The position numbers and the translations under genes were made by a program. From the NCBI RefSeq assembly GCF_017814975.1, contig NZ_JAGIQA010000044.1:1-32613 (forward strand): 32,613 nt of DNA, written 5' to 3'. The notes beneath the pieces are model-generated. The model did no database searches, was not told the DNA's origin, and worked only from the letters and a program-made list of their open reading frames with translations. Source of the DNA: Cupriavidus consociatus (GTDB lineage: Bacteria > Pseudomonadota > Gammaproteobacteria > Burkholderiales > Burkholderiaceae). The first letter of the stretch is position 1; every line of letters begins with the position of its first letter. Shown one piece after another: positions 16,648-24,719 of the stretch.

Positions 16648-16974
16648 ATAGTTAGCGACCTAAGACCGGCAGAAGACAGCCTTTGGTAGTCGAGTGTAAA
16701 AAAGTGATTCCCGCTGGTCTGGCAAGTCGCCCCACAAGAGCCAATTCGAAGTTGAAGGACGGAGATAGCCGGCCCAGGATCGGAAGCCATGCGGGCATTA
16801 TAGGTGCCTCATCGGCCTCTCTGCAGTAGTCCGGCCGTCAGCCCCGCTTTGGCGCGGTCTCCTAGCGGCGGTCCGAGGATGTCCTGCGACGTGCCGCCGG
16901 TCTCTTTGATGAGCCGACGACCAGATGCGGTCGCACCGAGGCATACCGCCGAATACAGAAACACTGCCCGCGGC
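16648..16974. other. intergenic stretch carrying one copy of a 60-bp dispersed repeat
   Basis: No gene is supported here. Positions 16803-16862 match 31750-31810 in the same orientation with about 50 of 60 bases identical and a single 1-base gap. A - strand frame through this copy (ending at 16809) is coding-like but unassigned. Confidence 0.5.
16803..16862 (+). repeat. dispersed imperfect repeat, copy A
   Basis: This copy starts GGTGCCTCA and ends TTTGGCGCGGTCTCC. It aligns with copy B at 31750-31810 at roughly 83% identity with one gap. The flanking sequences differ completely, so this is a discrete shared segment. Confidence 0.7.
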
Positions 16975-18054
16975 CTACTCGCCCTCACCTTCAACGATTT
17001 CGGTGCTGGCGTCGCCTCCATCTTCATTGCGCCGAATTGCTCGCAGCTGAGTCATGACCTCGTCCCCGTAGGGCGTAAGGGTCCAATATGTGCCTGAATC
17101 CTTGACGCTCCTCGTTTTATCATTTTTTGCTATTAGACCCAAGGCGCGCAGTTGCACCTTGATAGTCTGAAAATCGTCTTGACTAATACGGAAGCCGCCA
17201 AGGGAATGGCCGAGTAGCTTTTCATTCATTCCCAGTCGTTCAGTGTTTTCAGCCTCCGCGAGGCCATCGATGGCGTGCTTCAAAGTCGGTTCCGCTGCCT
17301 CGTGAATCATCAACGGAGCAATGCATGCGAAGATATCGTTCCATGTGGGAGCGAACGTAGATGACCAAGTGACCGATCGATACTCACGTGGGGCGGTCGC
17401 ATTAAAGGCAAACTTTATCGAATGCTCTTCGTTCCCCTGGGCAAGACCTTCAGCACCCTTCGGGGCAGAGGTGCGTACCTTCGACAACTCGCTCTGCAGA
17501 TCCTCAACCCGGCGCCGGAGTTGCAAAAGCTCCATAGTCGCCTCACGGTCCGCCAGTTCGTTCGCTCGAACCCAGCCGACAGCAGGGGTCGATTTAATCA
17601 ACTGAATCAAACTTCTGCTGACCACAGAACCGAGCTCTTGAGGCGAATCCCAGTGCTTGCAGAGCTTCTTCTCCACTGCCTCCCGAAAGGCTTGGAGCTT
17701 CTCCTTTCCCTCTTGTGTGGGCTCAGAGTTTTCAGAAATTATTTTCCCTGGGCTGCGATGCAAAAAGGCAATGGTTGGCTTACCAGTTGCAAGCGCATAC
17801 CTATATTCCATTTCGGTATAGCTGATACCTTCTGGCCCGATTGATCCGTATCTACCGCCTAAAATTAAGATATAGTAGTCGCAGTCGTCGATTACTTTCT
17901 TGATTAGATTCCATTGAGTTTCGTTTGTAGCCGGAAATAACTCCATTCCGGAAGGAATGCAGTCCAACTCCAGGAGAGCGTGCATTACCTCTTGTCGCTC
18001 TACCTCCAGATCTCGAAACGTGCTACTTACGAAGACCTGATATCGCTTCTCCAC
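16975..18054 (-). CDS. DUF4062 domain protein, candidate defence sensor/effector
   Basis: A 359-residue soluble protein. The GTG start at 18054 is preceded by GAGGAGG at a 5-nt spacing. The N-terminus (about 4-100) is a DUF4062 domain: YQVFVSSTFRDLEVERQEV, PSGMELFPA, WNLIKKVIDDCDYYILILGGRYGSI, and SYTEMEYRYA. This TIR/SLOG-like Rossmann-type domain is found in NTPase-linked immune proteins and stand-alone defence genes. A short coiled coil follows (about 172-195), and the C-terminal third (about 285-345) resembles a winged-helix domain (FQTIKVQLRALGLI, then SGTYWTLTPYGDEVM). The architecture suggests a sensor or effector with a protein- or DNA-contacting tail. It is upstream of the DUF4145 gene and 42 bp from a truncated ISL3 transposase. 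Confidence 0.88.
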   Translation of the reverse strand: MEKRYQVFVSSTFRDLEVERQEVMHALLELDCIPSGMELFPATNETQWNLIKKVIDDCDYYILILGGRYGSIGPEGISYTEMEYRYALATGKPTIAFLHRSPGKIISENSEPTQEGKEKLQAFREAVEKKLCKHWDSPQELGSVVSRSLIQLIKSTPAVGWVRANELADREATMELLQLRRRVEDLQSELSKVRTSAPKGAEGLAQGNEEHSIKFAFNATAPREYRSVTWSSTFAPTWNDIFACIAPLMIHEAAEPTLKHAIDGLAEAENTERLGMNEKLLGHSLGGFRISQDDFQTIKVQLRALGLIAKNDKTRSVKDSGTYWTLTPYGDEVMTQLRAIRRNEDGGDASTEIVEGEGE

Positions 18055-18096
18055 ATTTCCTCCTCAAAGTCCTATGATGCGTCTAGGATATCGTGA

Positions 18097-18774
18097 CTAG
18101 TCAAAGGACAGCAAGGCTGATCGTTTGTCCGAGCAGACGAACTCGACCTTCTCACATACCTGCTTTCCGATCATGGCAAAGAACTTCGCGAAGCTTTCTT
18201 TCGTGCGCTCCTGTCCAACCCATAGCAGGCGCGTGCAGCCGGCCTCGATCTGGTAGACCAGTGTGAGGTATTTGTGTCCGCGACCATACTGGATCTCGTC
18301 GACGCCAAAGGCGCGGATCGTACCGAGTTCGCGATGGGCCAGCCCCCAGTCCACCACCCACTCCACTGCGTTGAAGACTTTCTCCCAACTGGTGCGGAAG
18401 CTTTGTGCCGTCTCCTTCCATGACAGCTTGCGTGCCCACTGCGCCAGGAAGATCATGTAAGTGCGGGTAAGCGTGTGCTTGCCGTTGGCCCATGGCAGAG
18501 CTTCAACCTTAACGCCACAGCCACGACAATCGACGCGCCGCATGGTATAGAGGAGAAACACGGCAAAACCCCAGACGGGGATAAACTCGAAGCGGCGCTC
18601 CGTGAGTGAGTCGTAACCCCGCGCAGGCTGGTTACAGCATGAGCAGACCGGCTTCGAACCCTTGCGCGGCCGAACGTCGATCTCGATGGACTGGGTCGCC
18701 TCGCACAGCCGCGCACCTTCATATACAAAGCCGGGAAAATAATGACAGGCGTTAAGCAGACGGGTCAGCAACAT
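18097..18774 (-). pseudogene. ISL3 family transposase, 3'-truncated
   Basis: The N-terminal half of an ISL3-type DDE transposase: MLLTRLLNACHYFPGFVY, a zinc-finger-like region with CSCC and CRGCG, the HTH-like LSWKETAQSF, and the first catalytic Asp in GVDEIQYGRGHKYLTLVYQI. Homology stops right after FVCSD, at about 18127, where the second catalytic Asp region begins; nine unrelated codons and a stop follow. The third catalytic residue and the rest of the ~400-residue protein are missing, so it cannot transpose. The break lies next to the DUF4062 promoter region and suggests that the defence genes replaced the IS right half. No terminal inverted repeat was found on the left side: a + strand gene begins in the same bases as this start codon. 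Confidence 0.85.
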
Positions 18775-19204
18775 GGTTAGCAAGCCCAGAACCGGCAAGG
18801 GCAAAGCTGCCATTGTCACTGAACAGCCAACGCTCACCCAGTACATTCCAGACCTGCATAGCTGGCCGGCTTCGTGGCGAGTGGATGACGAAGATATTTC
18901 GACTGGACAGGCAATCGTAGCAATACTCACGCCTTTCCTTGAGCATCTCCAAACCTTGGGATACGCACGCAAGACATTGCTTCGACACCGCGATCACATC
19001 TGGATGCTCGGCGGCGAAATGATCCGACGACGCCATGAAGATCCCGATCTCCTTAGCCTCCCGGTGGCATCGCTCTTGGACAAGCTCATCGAGGAAGACG
19101 GCGGCCCTCTCATCTGGCCAGCTATCTCCGAGTCCGCACAAAATTCCTTTGATGCAACCTGTCGCAAGCTCTATCAGTACCTGATTCGGGCTTCACTCGG
19201 CTAG
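18773..19204 (+). CDS. island-associated hypothetical protein
   Basis: A 143-residue soluble protein. Characteristic segments are LTQYIPDLHSWPASWRVDDEDI (N-terminal part), TPFLEHLQTLGYARKTLLRHRDHIWMLGGEMIRRR and LIEEDGGPLIWP...ATCRKLYQYL. I recall this as a widespread unnamed protein found beside transposases and integrases in beta- and gamma-proteobacteria; the helical middle part resembles the SAM-like N-terminal domain of tyrosine recombinases, but no catalytic domain follows. Its ATG overlaps, on the other strand, the start codon of the truncated ISL3 transposase, so its native upstream region was probably lost. No ribosome binding site is seen. Confidence 0.7.
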   Translation: MVSKPRTGKGKAAIVTEQPTLTQYIPDLHSWPASWRVDDEDISTGQAIVAILTPFLEHLQTLGYARKTLLRHRDHIWMLGGEMIRRRHEDPDLLSLPVASLLDKLIEEDGGPLIWPAISESAQNSFDATCRKLYQYLIRASLG

Positions 19205-19475
19205 CCGCGCATCCTCTTTCACCCACAGATTCCCCCGACGAGCCCAAAAAAGAGGCATCCGAGTCTGCGGCGCTGCGGCGGAGTCCATCCCATCGAAGGC
19301 CAAGTTGGATGCCCGGCGCCGCGTCGGAGATGCCATCCGTATGGAGCGTCAACAGGCGCGCGCAAGTACCCCATCGCTGACTTTCTCAGAACCGCCCTCC
19401 TCCATAAGAACGGTTTTCTTTTGTTCGGCCGCGGCGGACCATGCACACGGTTTCATACTCACTCCTGGAGCGCGC

Positions 19476-20189
19476 ATGCCTGGTCAGCTGATTTCCAAGT
19501 TTTACAGGATAAATCCGGCGTCTTTGGTCGAGGCTGACCGGTTGGGCGACGAATCATTGGTCACAGGCCCGTCAGATTTCGTGGCGCTGTTAAAGCCCAG
19601 GGTGGGCATTGTTGTGGCGACTTGGGACGATGCGGAGCAGCTTGGCCGCGCGAGTCGATTAGGAATCGTGACCGGTATGTCGCCGGGTGGGGTGAAAGTC
19701 CGATGGGCGGTCACCGATGCGAAGTACCGCCCAAACCCGAGTGGTCGTCGCTACTGGAAGCAGGCCAAACCCTTCTTCGGATTTGCGGCGGACGTGGCCG
19801 CGCGTTATTTGCTGGCCGCGGCGTTCTATGACAGGTTTCCGGGCGACGTCGCCTTTGATGCGGCGGCGCCTCGGTCGGTAAGGGCCACGGATGCGCACCC
19901 GTCTGCCTACCCAACCGGCGGCTATGTGTACCTGGTCAAATCCCAATACGGGATAAAAATCGGTAAGAGTGTCAATGTCAAAAGCCGGACGCGGCTGTTC
20001 GAAGTTAAACTGCCCTTCCCTATCTCTGTCGAACACTATGCCTGGTTCGACGACTATTCGCATGCCGAACGTACGCTACATGCGAAGTACCACGGCAAGC
20101 GGCTTGAAGGCGAGTGGTTCGACCTCTCCGCCGCCGATATAGCCCATATCAAGACCCTCGGAAAGCCGGTCGCCGCTGCAAGCCTGTAG
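19476..20189 (+). CDS. GIY-YIG (T5orf172/MUG113) nuclease-domain protein
   Basis: The start at 19476 is selected because GGAG lies 5 nt upstream; a longer frame from 19305 has no such site. The 237-residue product has an N-terminal module (about 30-100) with KPRVGIVVATWDDAEQLGRASRLGIVTGMSPGGVKVRW-like strands, reminiscent of a small SH3-like fold. A C-terminal T5orf172 domain follows (about 149-225): GYVYLVKSQYGIKIGKS, then DYSHAERTLHAKY and EGEWFDLS. These domains are a GIY-YIG nuclease branch found in phages and mobile elements; the GxVYLV, IKIGKS and GEWF elements fit. DNA nicking is inferred from the family. A strong hairpin follows the stop codon. Confidence 0.85.
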   Translation: MPGQLISKFYRINPASLVEADRLGDESLVTGPSDFVALLKPRVGIVVATWDDAEQLGRASRLGIVTGMSPGGVKVRWAVTDAKYRPNPSGRRYWKQAKPFFGFAADVAARYLLAAAFYDRFPGDVAFDAAAPRSVRATDAHPSAYPTGGYVYLVKSQYGIKIGKSVNVKSRTRLFEVKLPFPISVEHYAWFDDYSHAERTLHAKYHGKRLEGEWFDLSAADIAHIKTLGKPVAAASL

Positions 20190-20202
20190 CTTCGTCTCCG
20201 AA

Positions 20203-20233
20203 GCCGGCGGCGCGAGACTCAGCAGCCGCCGGC
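20203..20233 (+). terminator. strong hairpin after the GIY-YIG gene
   Basis: A perfect 9-bp GC stem, GCCGGCGGC with GCCGCCGGC, and a 13-nt loop lie 14 nt after the stop codon. No T-tract follows, so it is a possible terminator or mRNA-stabilising hairpin rather than a classic intrinsic terminator. Confidence 0.5.
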
Positions 20234-20871
20234 CCGTGCCCCAGGGAGAATTGGGTATTCGCTGCGACGAGCAAGCGGTAGTGCGCTCCTCTGCCTGAGA
20301 GCCCGCAGCCACCAGCTCTAACTCCGAATTCAGCTGCAGATTCGCACCCCGCCTCCGAACTCAGAAGAGCCATTGAGCGGAGCGCCGCCTCCGTGACGCG
20401 CGGAATTTGGAGACCGCGCCAAACCGGGGGCTGTCTAAAACGGCAACGCGGTCTGAGTTATGTGCTCCTTAGTGCGCATGTGACATATGGGGGGTTAGGT
20501 CAAAACTCGTGCTCGGGGGCGTTGCAGGAGTCATGGTACTGTTGGTGCGAGAACCGGCCAAGCCGAAACGCCATACCAGCTGACCTTCCAAGTTCTGATT
20601 GCAAACGGTTTTTAAGATGGAACTCACCCGAGTGCGCATCAATACTACGCTACGCTGACCCCAACTGGCGCCGGCCCCCCTTCTGTTCCGTCCGCCCCGC
20701 CTCGAGTTGGAACTGCGCAGCGGCATGAGCCTACCGCACCGCGACGCACTTGTCATTTGAAAGGCAAGCTCCCTTTGTCGTCGAGCTGCCGGATAGTCGA
20801 GCTATGGTCGATCCGGTTTTTCTGCCGAGTTCACGTTTGCCATAAGATTATAAGTGACGATAATATCGTGA
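20234..20871. other. stretch without supported genes
   Basis: I found no supported gene, tRNA or array in these ~640 bp. Base composition changes from GC-rich to AT-richer toward 20850, where the low-GC membrane-protein genes begin. A short near-palindrome, ACGATA-A-TATCGT at 20857-20869, lies directly beyond the stop codon of the 20872 gene and could be part of a weak terminator. Confidence 0.4.
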
Positions 20872-21510
20872 TTAGGTCGCTCGCATATTTTCATAACCTT
20901 TTGCTATAAAATTGGCAAGAAAAACAGAGCAAATGAAATATGCTGCTCCCCAGGCGGCCGCCTTTAGATAGAACAGCGTAATCGCTGGGAATATTATGAC
21001 AAAGCCGTGCACGATATATTGAAATAAATTTACGAGCCTTCCATGCTTCTTGGCCAGCCAAGCCGGCCAATTTCTCGCGCCATGGAGCACCTTATCGTTC
21101 TCGCGCTTGACTAACAAAAGAATTTCCGTCTCGACGTATTCAAGCTGTTGAAGGTAGAACCGAACCAGAGAATGCTTCAGTAGATCTCTGGCGTCGATCA
21201 CAGAAACGATAACCGAGATGGCCATAAAACCGAAAAATATAATCGCTGGGTTTTGTAGTTGCTCGAAAGATTTAGCGATTGGCAGCCACGCAAATATGGC
21301 GCCGACCACACCAAGAAGTTTAAAGTCTTCGAAAGACGAAGCCGTGAGGGATGCAATTCTGTCGTTAATTGAGAAATATTCTTTACAAAGAAATTCGAAA
21401 TATTCCTTCTGGTCAACATCGGCTTTCTCGTCGTTCCTATTTTCAGCAGTCATGCTCTTCTTATCGATATTTTCCAGCATAGACGCAACGTAACAAATCG
21501 GAGCATTCAT
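20872..21510 (-). CDS. four-TM membrane protein of unknown function
   Basis: The start at 21510 is chosen because AAAGGA lies about 7 nt upstream; an in-frame start at 21555 lacks one. The 212-residue product has an acidic, soluble N-terminus (about 1-60), a helix pair (about 63-80, FKLLGVVGAIFAWLPIA, and 88-105), a helical cytoplasmic segment (YLQQLEYVETEILLLVKREN) and a second helix pair (about 153-192). The layout resembles membrane effectors of nucleotide-signalled defence systems, which carry paired helices beside a soluble helix, but no named domain such as SLATT can be assigned. AT-rich codon use sets it apart from its flanks. It is the last of four - strand membrane or secreted genes. 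Confidence 0.7.
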   Translation of the reverse strand: MNAPICYVASMLENIDKKSMTAENRNDEKADVDQKEYFEFLCKEYFSINDRIASLTASSFEDFKLLGVVGAIFAWLPIAKSFEQLQNPAIIFFGFMAISVIVSVIDARDLLKHSLVRFYLQQLEYVETEILLLVKRENDKVLHGARNWPAWLAKKHGRLVNLFQYIVHGFVIIFPAITLFYLKAAAWGAAYFICSVFLANFIAKGYENMRAT

Positions 21511-21617
21511 GTAAAATCCTTTGTATAAAAATATAACATTGATTACATTTATCACGCCACCTCAAACGGTGCGCTATCTTTGTCTTTATGGTTGTTCTCG
21601 CAACTTCTTTTGTCCCG

Positions 21618-22208
21618 CTATCGCGCCCCTGGCTGAAAGCCACTGACGAAGGTGTAGAAGCCTTGGTTTGCGGCGTCCACAGCCGCCCTTGCGATTGAGA
21701 GGATCGCGTTTCGCTGCTCTGCAGGCGAGCTTCCTTGTCGGTAACGCACGGCGATGAGTTTTTCAGCCATCGCGCTCAATGCTTTCTGAAGATCATTTTC
21801 GAGCTCCAATGACTTCCCGCGCCCATAGAACTTGTCGACTGCAAGGACGAAGATCATGAAATTTGAACTCCATTCGGCCGATGCCTCGACATACTTATGC
21901 CACGCGTCATCCTGCTCCGACTGGGAGGCATCTCGCTCCACGCGCGCTAAGTAGGCACGGGCCCAAAAGAAGCGGCGCCATGCCTGACTTGTTAGTTGTC
22001 GCGACACATCGTCCCGCTGGCTCTCACGTGTGAGTGAGAGCGCATCAGGGTGAACACCGAGTCGGACTAGGAGTTTTTCGAGAGAATCTGAGAACTGCGC
22101 CAGCCCGGTAAATAATGCTCCAACTACAATAGCTGCTGCTATCAGGCGGTTGTTACGCAGCGAGGACATCACGTTATTCGCGCGATCGGTAGGAAGATCA
22201 GCAGACAT
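21618..22208 (-). CDS. single-TM helical protein of unknown function
   Basis: A 196-residue protein with one N-terminal membrane helix (about 22-40, LIAAAIVVGALFTGLAQFS), then a long, largely helical soluble region (SLEKLLVRLGV, SRQLTSQAWRRFFWARAYLARVERDASQSEQDDAWHKYVEAS, LQKALSAMAEKLIAVRYRQG). GAGGGA precedes the ATG by 9 nt. No family is recognised. It is separated from the macro-domain gene upstream by 223 bp and from the four-TM gene downstream by about 107 bp, on the same strand, so cotranscription is possible. Confidence 0.65.
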   Translation of the reverse strand: MSADLPTDRANNVMSSLRNNRLIAAAIVVGALFTGLAQFSDSLEKLLVRLGVHPDALSLTRESQRDDVSRQLTSQAWRRFFWARAYLARVERDASQSEQDDAWHKYVEASAEWSSNFMIFVLAVDKFYGRGKSLELENDLQKALSAMAEKLIAVRYRQGSSPAEQRNAILSIARAAVDAANQGFYTFVSGFQPGAR

Positions 22209-22431
22209 GTCCGTTTTCCCTCAGTCTTCTTCCGCCCATGCGGGACAGGTGTCCGAAGGATGACGTCGCCGCGGAGGCTTCATGCCATTCGCCGCTACGC
22301 CGCGACCAGGATCGCCGATCCGGTGGCCTGCCTTCGCTTTGACGCTCTCTCCTGCAATGGTCTCTCGAAATGCACGACGAGATCGAAGAGAGGGCCATCT
22401 TTGCCAAAATGCGGGCGAATGACCGCCCCAC

Positions 22432-23655
22432 CTACCGCGCTCCAGCGTCACGAGTCGCCCGCGCCAACGGACCCGAAATGAAGACGGAACCGATTCCAGC
22501 GGCTATTTCAAGCCACGAAACCGAATAACCGCTTGCAAATATTATGATGACAGCCTTTGCCGCTGTCGCGAGGCCCGCTGAAAGGGACAGCCAACTCACA
22601 AGCAATAGGAAAGAAAATTTTTCCCTCAATACCTCCGCATCGACTCTCATGAAAGAAGGTAATATCCCTAAATGCAGAAAAAGTAAAAACGCTGCGCTTC
22701 CTCCAGCAACTCCAACAAATGGTGCCCATTCGGTCGCACTGGTTTTGTGCGTGGCCGTATCCCAATTTTTAATCATGGGCCCCAAATGTGTCGCAATTCC
22801 ATTTCTAGCTCGCAACCAAGTCGCTCTGCTTTCACGTGGATTTACCAGCAAATATATATTTGCAGGCAAATCCGCAGATAGCCTTTCATCGCTTAAGACT
22901 GTATAAAGTTCTTTGAAAAGCAAATCGTAAAATTCACCTTTATTGAGTAGACCCGTACCCGTACCGACGGCGGGTATAATAACACCGTCTATGTCTTTTT
23001 TTGCATGGAGCTCTGTGAAAAAATTATGAAAGGCAAGCGATGTGTCATCCCGAATGCAAGCTTGATACTTTGCTTTATTGTCGACACCCTCAAAATTCCA
23101 GCAAGGGAGATTTTCATCGTATGTATTATCCCATACTACAATCGCAAAATTTCCCACCCAATCTATACCAAGCTTTTTATATGCACCAACACACTTGTGG
23201 AATTGAATATCCCCTTTATTAAGAACTCTTGTGGGCTTCAGGCCACATCCGGCCCCAATCTTTCCGCTAAGACCACCGTCCATGGATTGATTTTCGTCAA
23301 CCGAGTTAATGAGCAACAAGCGGTCACCTTGCTTTTGGCCCCCGATCTTTCCAGAAATACTATTCTCCTGAAGCACAGCTGAAACCAGGTTAATGTAAAG
23401 TAAATCTCCATTTGGCTTCACAAACCGCGCCAAAGGCAAAGGAGTGGTCATGGGGTTCGGCGTATCAGGAATCAAATTCAAAATTTTACTTTTCGCTGAG
23501 TCACCGTCACTTCTATTATCGTGCTGAACATTCGCCCATGATGTTGGAGCATGAATTACCGTTTCGTAAATGCCAAATATAAACAGAAGCATCAACAATG
23601 CCGAACAAAGCAGCAATTTATCGGACTTCAACCGCAATAAAAATGATGTCCACAT
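22432..23655 (-). CDS. multi-TM protein with a macro domain, predicted periplasmic
   Basis: A 407-residue membrane protein. TM1 is at about 13-31; a large soluble domain (about 80-285) follows; three TMs are near 310-333, 347-372 and 378-396. The soluble part has the macro-domain pattern: LLLINSVDENQSMDGGLSG (113-131, the N-A/S-x-N...GGG-type loop) and VIIPAVGTGTG (225-235, the second nucleotide-binding loop), with a strand-helix order in between. Macro domains bind or hydrolyse ADP-ribose and related nucleotides. Charges (KSDK at the N-terminus, RVDAEVLREK between TM2 and TM3, RATRDAGAR at the end) favour N-in/C-in, placing the macro domain outside, which is unusual; it also has several cysteines (137, 155, 185, 200). 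The gene starts 2 nt after the upstream stop (TAAGCATG), so it is tightly coupled. The macro call is by motif, not alignment. Confidence 0.65.
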   Translation of the reverse strand: MWTSFLLRLKSDKLLLCSALLMLLFIFGIYETVIHAPTSWANVQHDNRSDGDSAKSKILNLIPDTPNPMTTPLPLARFVKPNGDLLYINLVSAVLQENSISGKIGGQKQGDRLLLINSVDENQSMDGGLSGKIGAGCGLKPTRVLNKGDIQFHKCVGAYKKLGIDWVGNFAIVVWDNTYDENLPCWNFEGVDNKAKYQACIRDDTSLAFHNFFTELHAKKDIDGVIIPAVGTGTGLLNKGEFYDLLFKELYTVLSDERLSADLPANIYLLVNPRESRATWLRARNGIATHLGPMIKNWDTATHKTSATEWAPFVGVAGGSAAFLLFLHLGILPSFMRVDAEVLREKFSFLLLVSWLSLSAGLATAAKAVIIIFASGYSVSWLEIAAGIGSVFISGPLARATRDAGAR

Positions 23656-23657
23656 GC

Positions 23658-24239
23658 TTAGTTTCCATCAAAGCTTGGGTTTATCAAGGGTATAACCATA
23701 ACATTTGAACCATTGCTGACTTCTGTCTCGTTTATTGTGACCCTGATGTCATCGATACAAACTAGAGGTACGTTTGACGATATCGCTGTCCGTACTTGAA
23801 GGTAAACCTCGATACTTTGAGCGTCTAAAGGAATTTCACACCGCCCCTCGTCTGAATGAGCTGGATACCGCGTCCACATCCCCTTTGTTGTTTCTAGTGG
23901 CCTAAGAAAGCATTGGGTCGTCTTTCCGTTTGCTTCATCGACGCGCATTCCCAATAAGAAAAAACCTGAAATATAATCAGCCGCATACGCGTAGCCAGAC
24001 AGCCTTGCCCGTCCACCCCGAAATGCTGTGACATCTATCTTTTGGCGCAGTACAATCCCGTCGGCGGGGTGCGTCTGCGATAGTCGCACACACGCACTAG
24101 CGCTTCCTGAGTTTTTTAACTCCTTATTCAGGAACACTGACGAATCTGCAGTCCAACCTGGTACGATTGTTATCTGACCAAGAACCGGCATGCTGAACAA
24201 CGAAAACGCGAAAAAAGCTTGCAGTAATTGAATTTACAT
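23658..24239 (-). pseudogene. secreted beta-sandwich-like protein with stop at codon 2
   Basis: The open part (from TTG at 24200) gives 180 residues of beta-rich sequence: VRLSQTHPADGIVLRQKIDVTAFRGG, ARLSGYAYAADYISGFFLLGMRV, MWTRYPAH, SIEVYLQVRT and VCIDDIRVTI, like a carbohydrate-binding jelly-roll module. Reading the same frame upstream gives ATG at 24237-24239, TAA at 24234-24236, then IQLLQAFFAFSLFSMPVLGQ, an excellent signal peptide if the second codon were AAA (Lys). One base change therefore seems to have separated the start from the gene. Translation from TTG 24200 would give a protein with only half the signal peptide. The product was probably periplasmic or secreted and is coupled to the macro-domain gene downstream. 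No named family is certain. Confidence 0.55.
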
Positions 24240-24719
24240 TTATGACAAGGCAGTTATTGATACGTTGGTGTTATCCGTCCGCCGCGAAGCTAAGCGCCTA
24301 CGCCGTTATGCTGACTGAAACCTACTGGCGCAGATTCCACCGCCGTTCTCGCGTCCACTTCTCTGCGCCAGCTCCACAAGTATTTTTGAGGCCCATGAAT
24401 CACAGCGTATTTTTTTGACTACGGGGTGCGCTGAGCACTTGTAGATTCCGCCTTGTCATATCGTTTGACATATTGACGGTATAACCTTGTTTGCCAGTCG
24501 TGAACTAATCGATTGTCAAGGCATACAATAAACTACGACGCCTGATTATAATTTTTTAAGCCTCCAAGATTACATAATTTATGTATACCAATCGCCAGTC
24601 GCGTTGCAGAACGTCGTCAATCGGGTACCCTGTTCTCAAGCGATCTCGCTTCTAGCGATTTTCACAAAGTCATGCATAAATAACTATGCTGCCGCTCGCA
24701 CTATTCGATTGCCCCGAGT
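24240..24719. other. AT-rich intergenic stretch with palindromes
   Basis: No gene is supported here. Two exact dyads are present: TACATAA-T-TTATGTA at 24571-24585 and AAGCGA-TC-TCGCTT at 24638-24651. Both lie downstream of the effector fusion gene and upstream of the beta-sandwich gene, so they could be an operator or weak terminators. No convincing promoter was found. Confidence 0.45.

Noticed and set aside
22198..22431. Overlapping - strand frames in the gap after the macro gene
   Set aside because: They are Arg/Ser-rich with no domain, and two frames are open at once, which is typical of non-coding GC-rich DNA.
24465..24485. TTGACA followed by TATAAC, first taken for a sigma-70 promoter
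   Set aside because: The spacing is 9 bp, far from the required 16-19 bp, and no gene lies suitably downstream.
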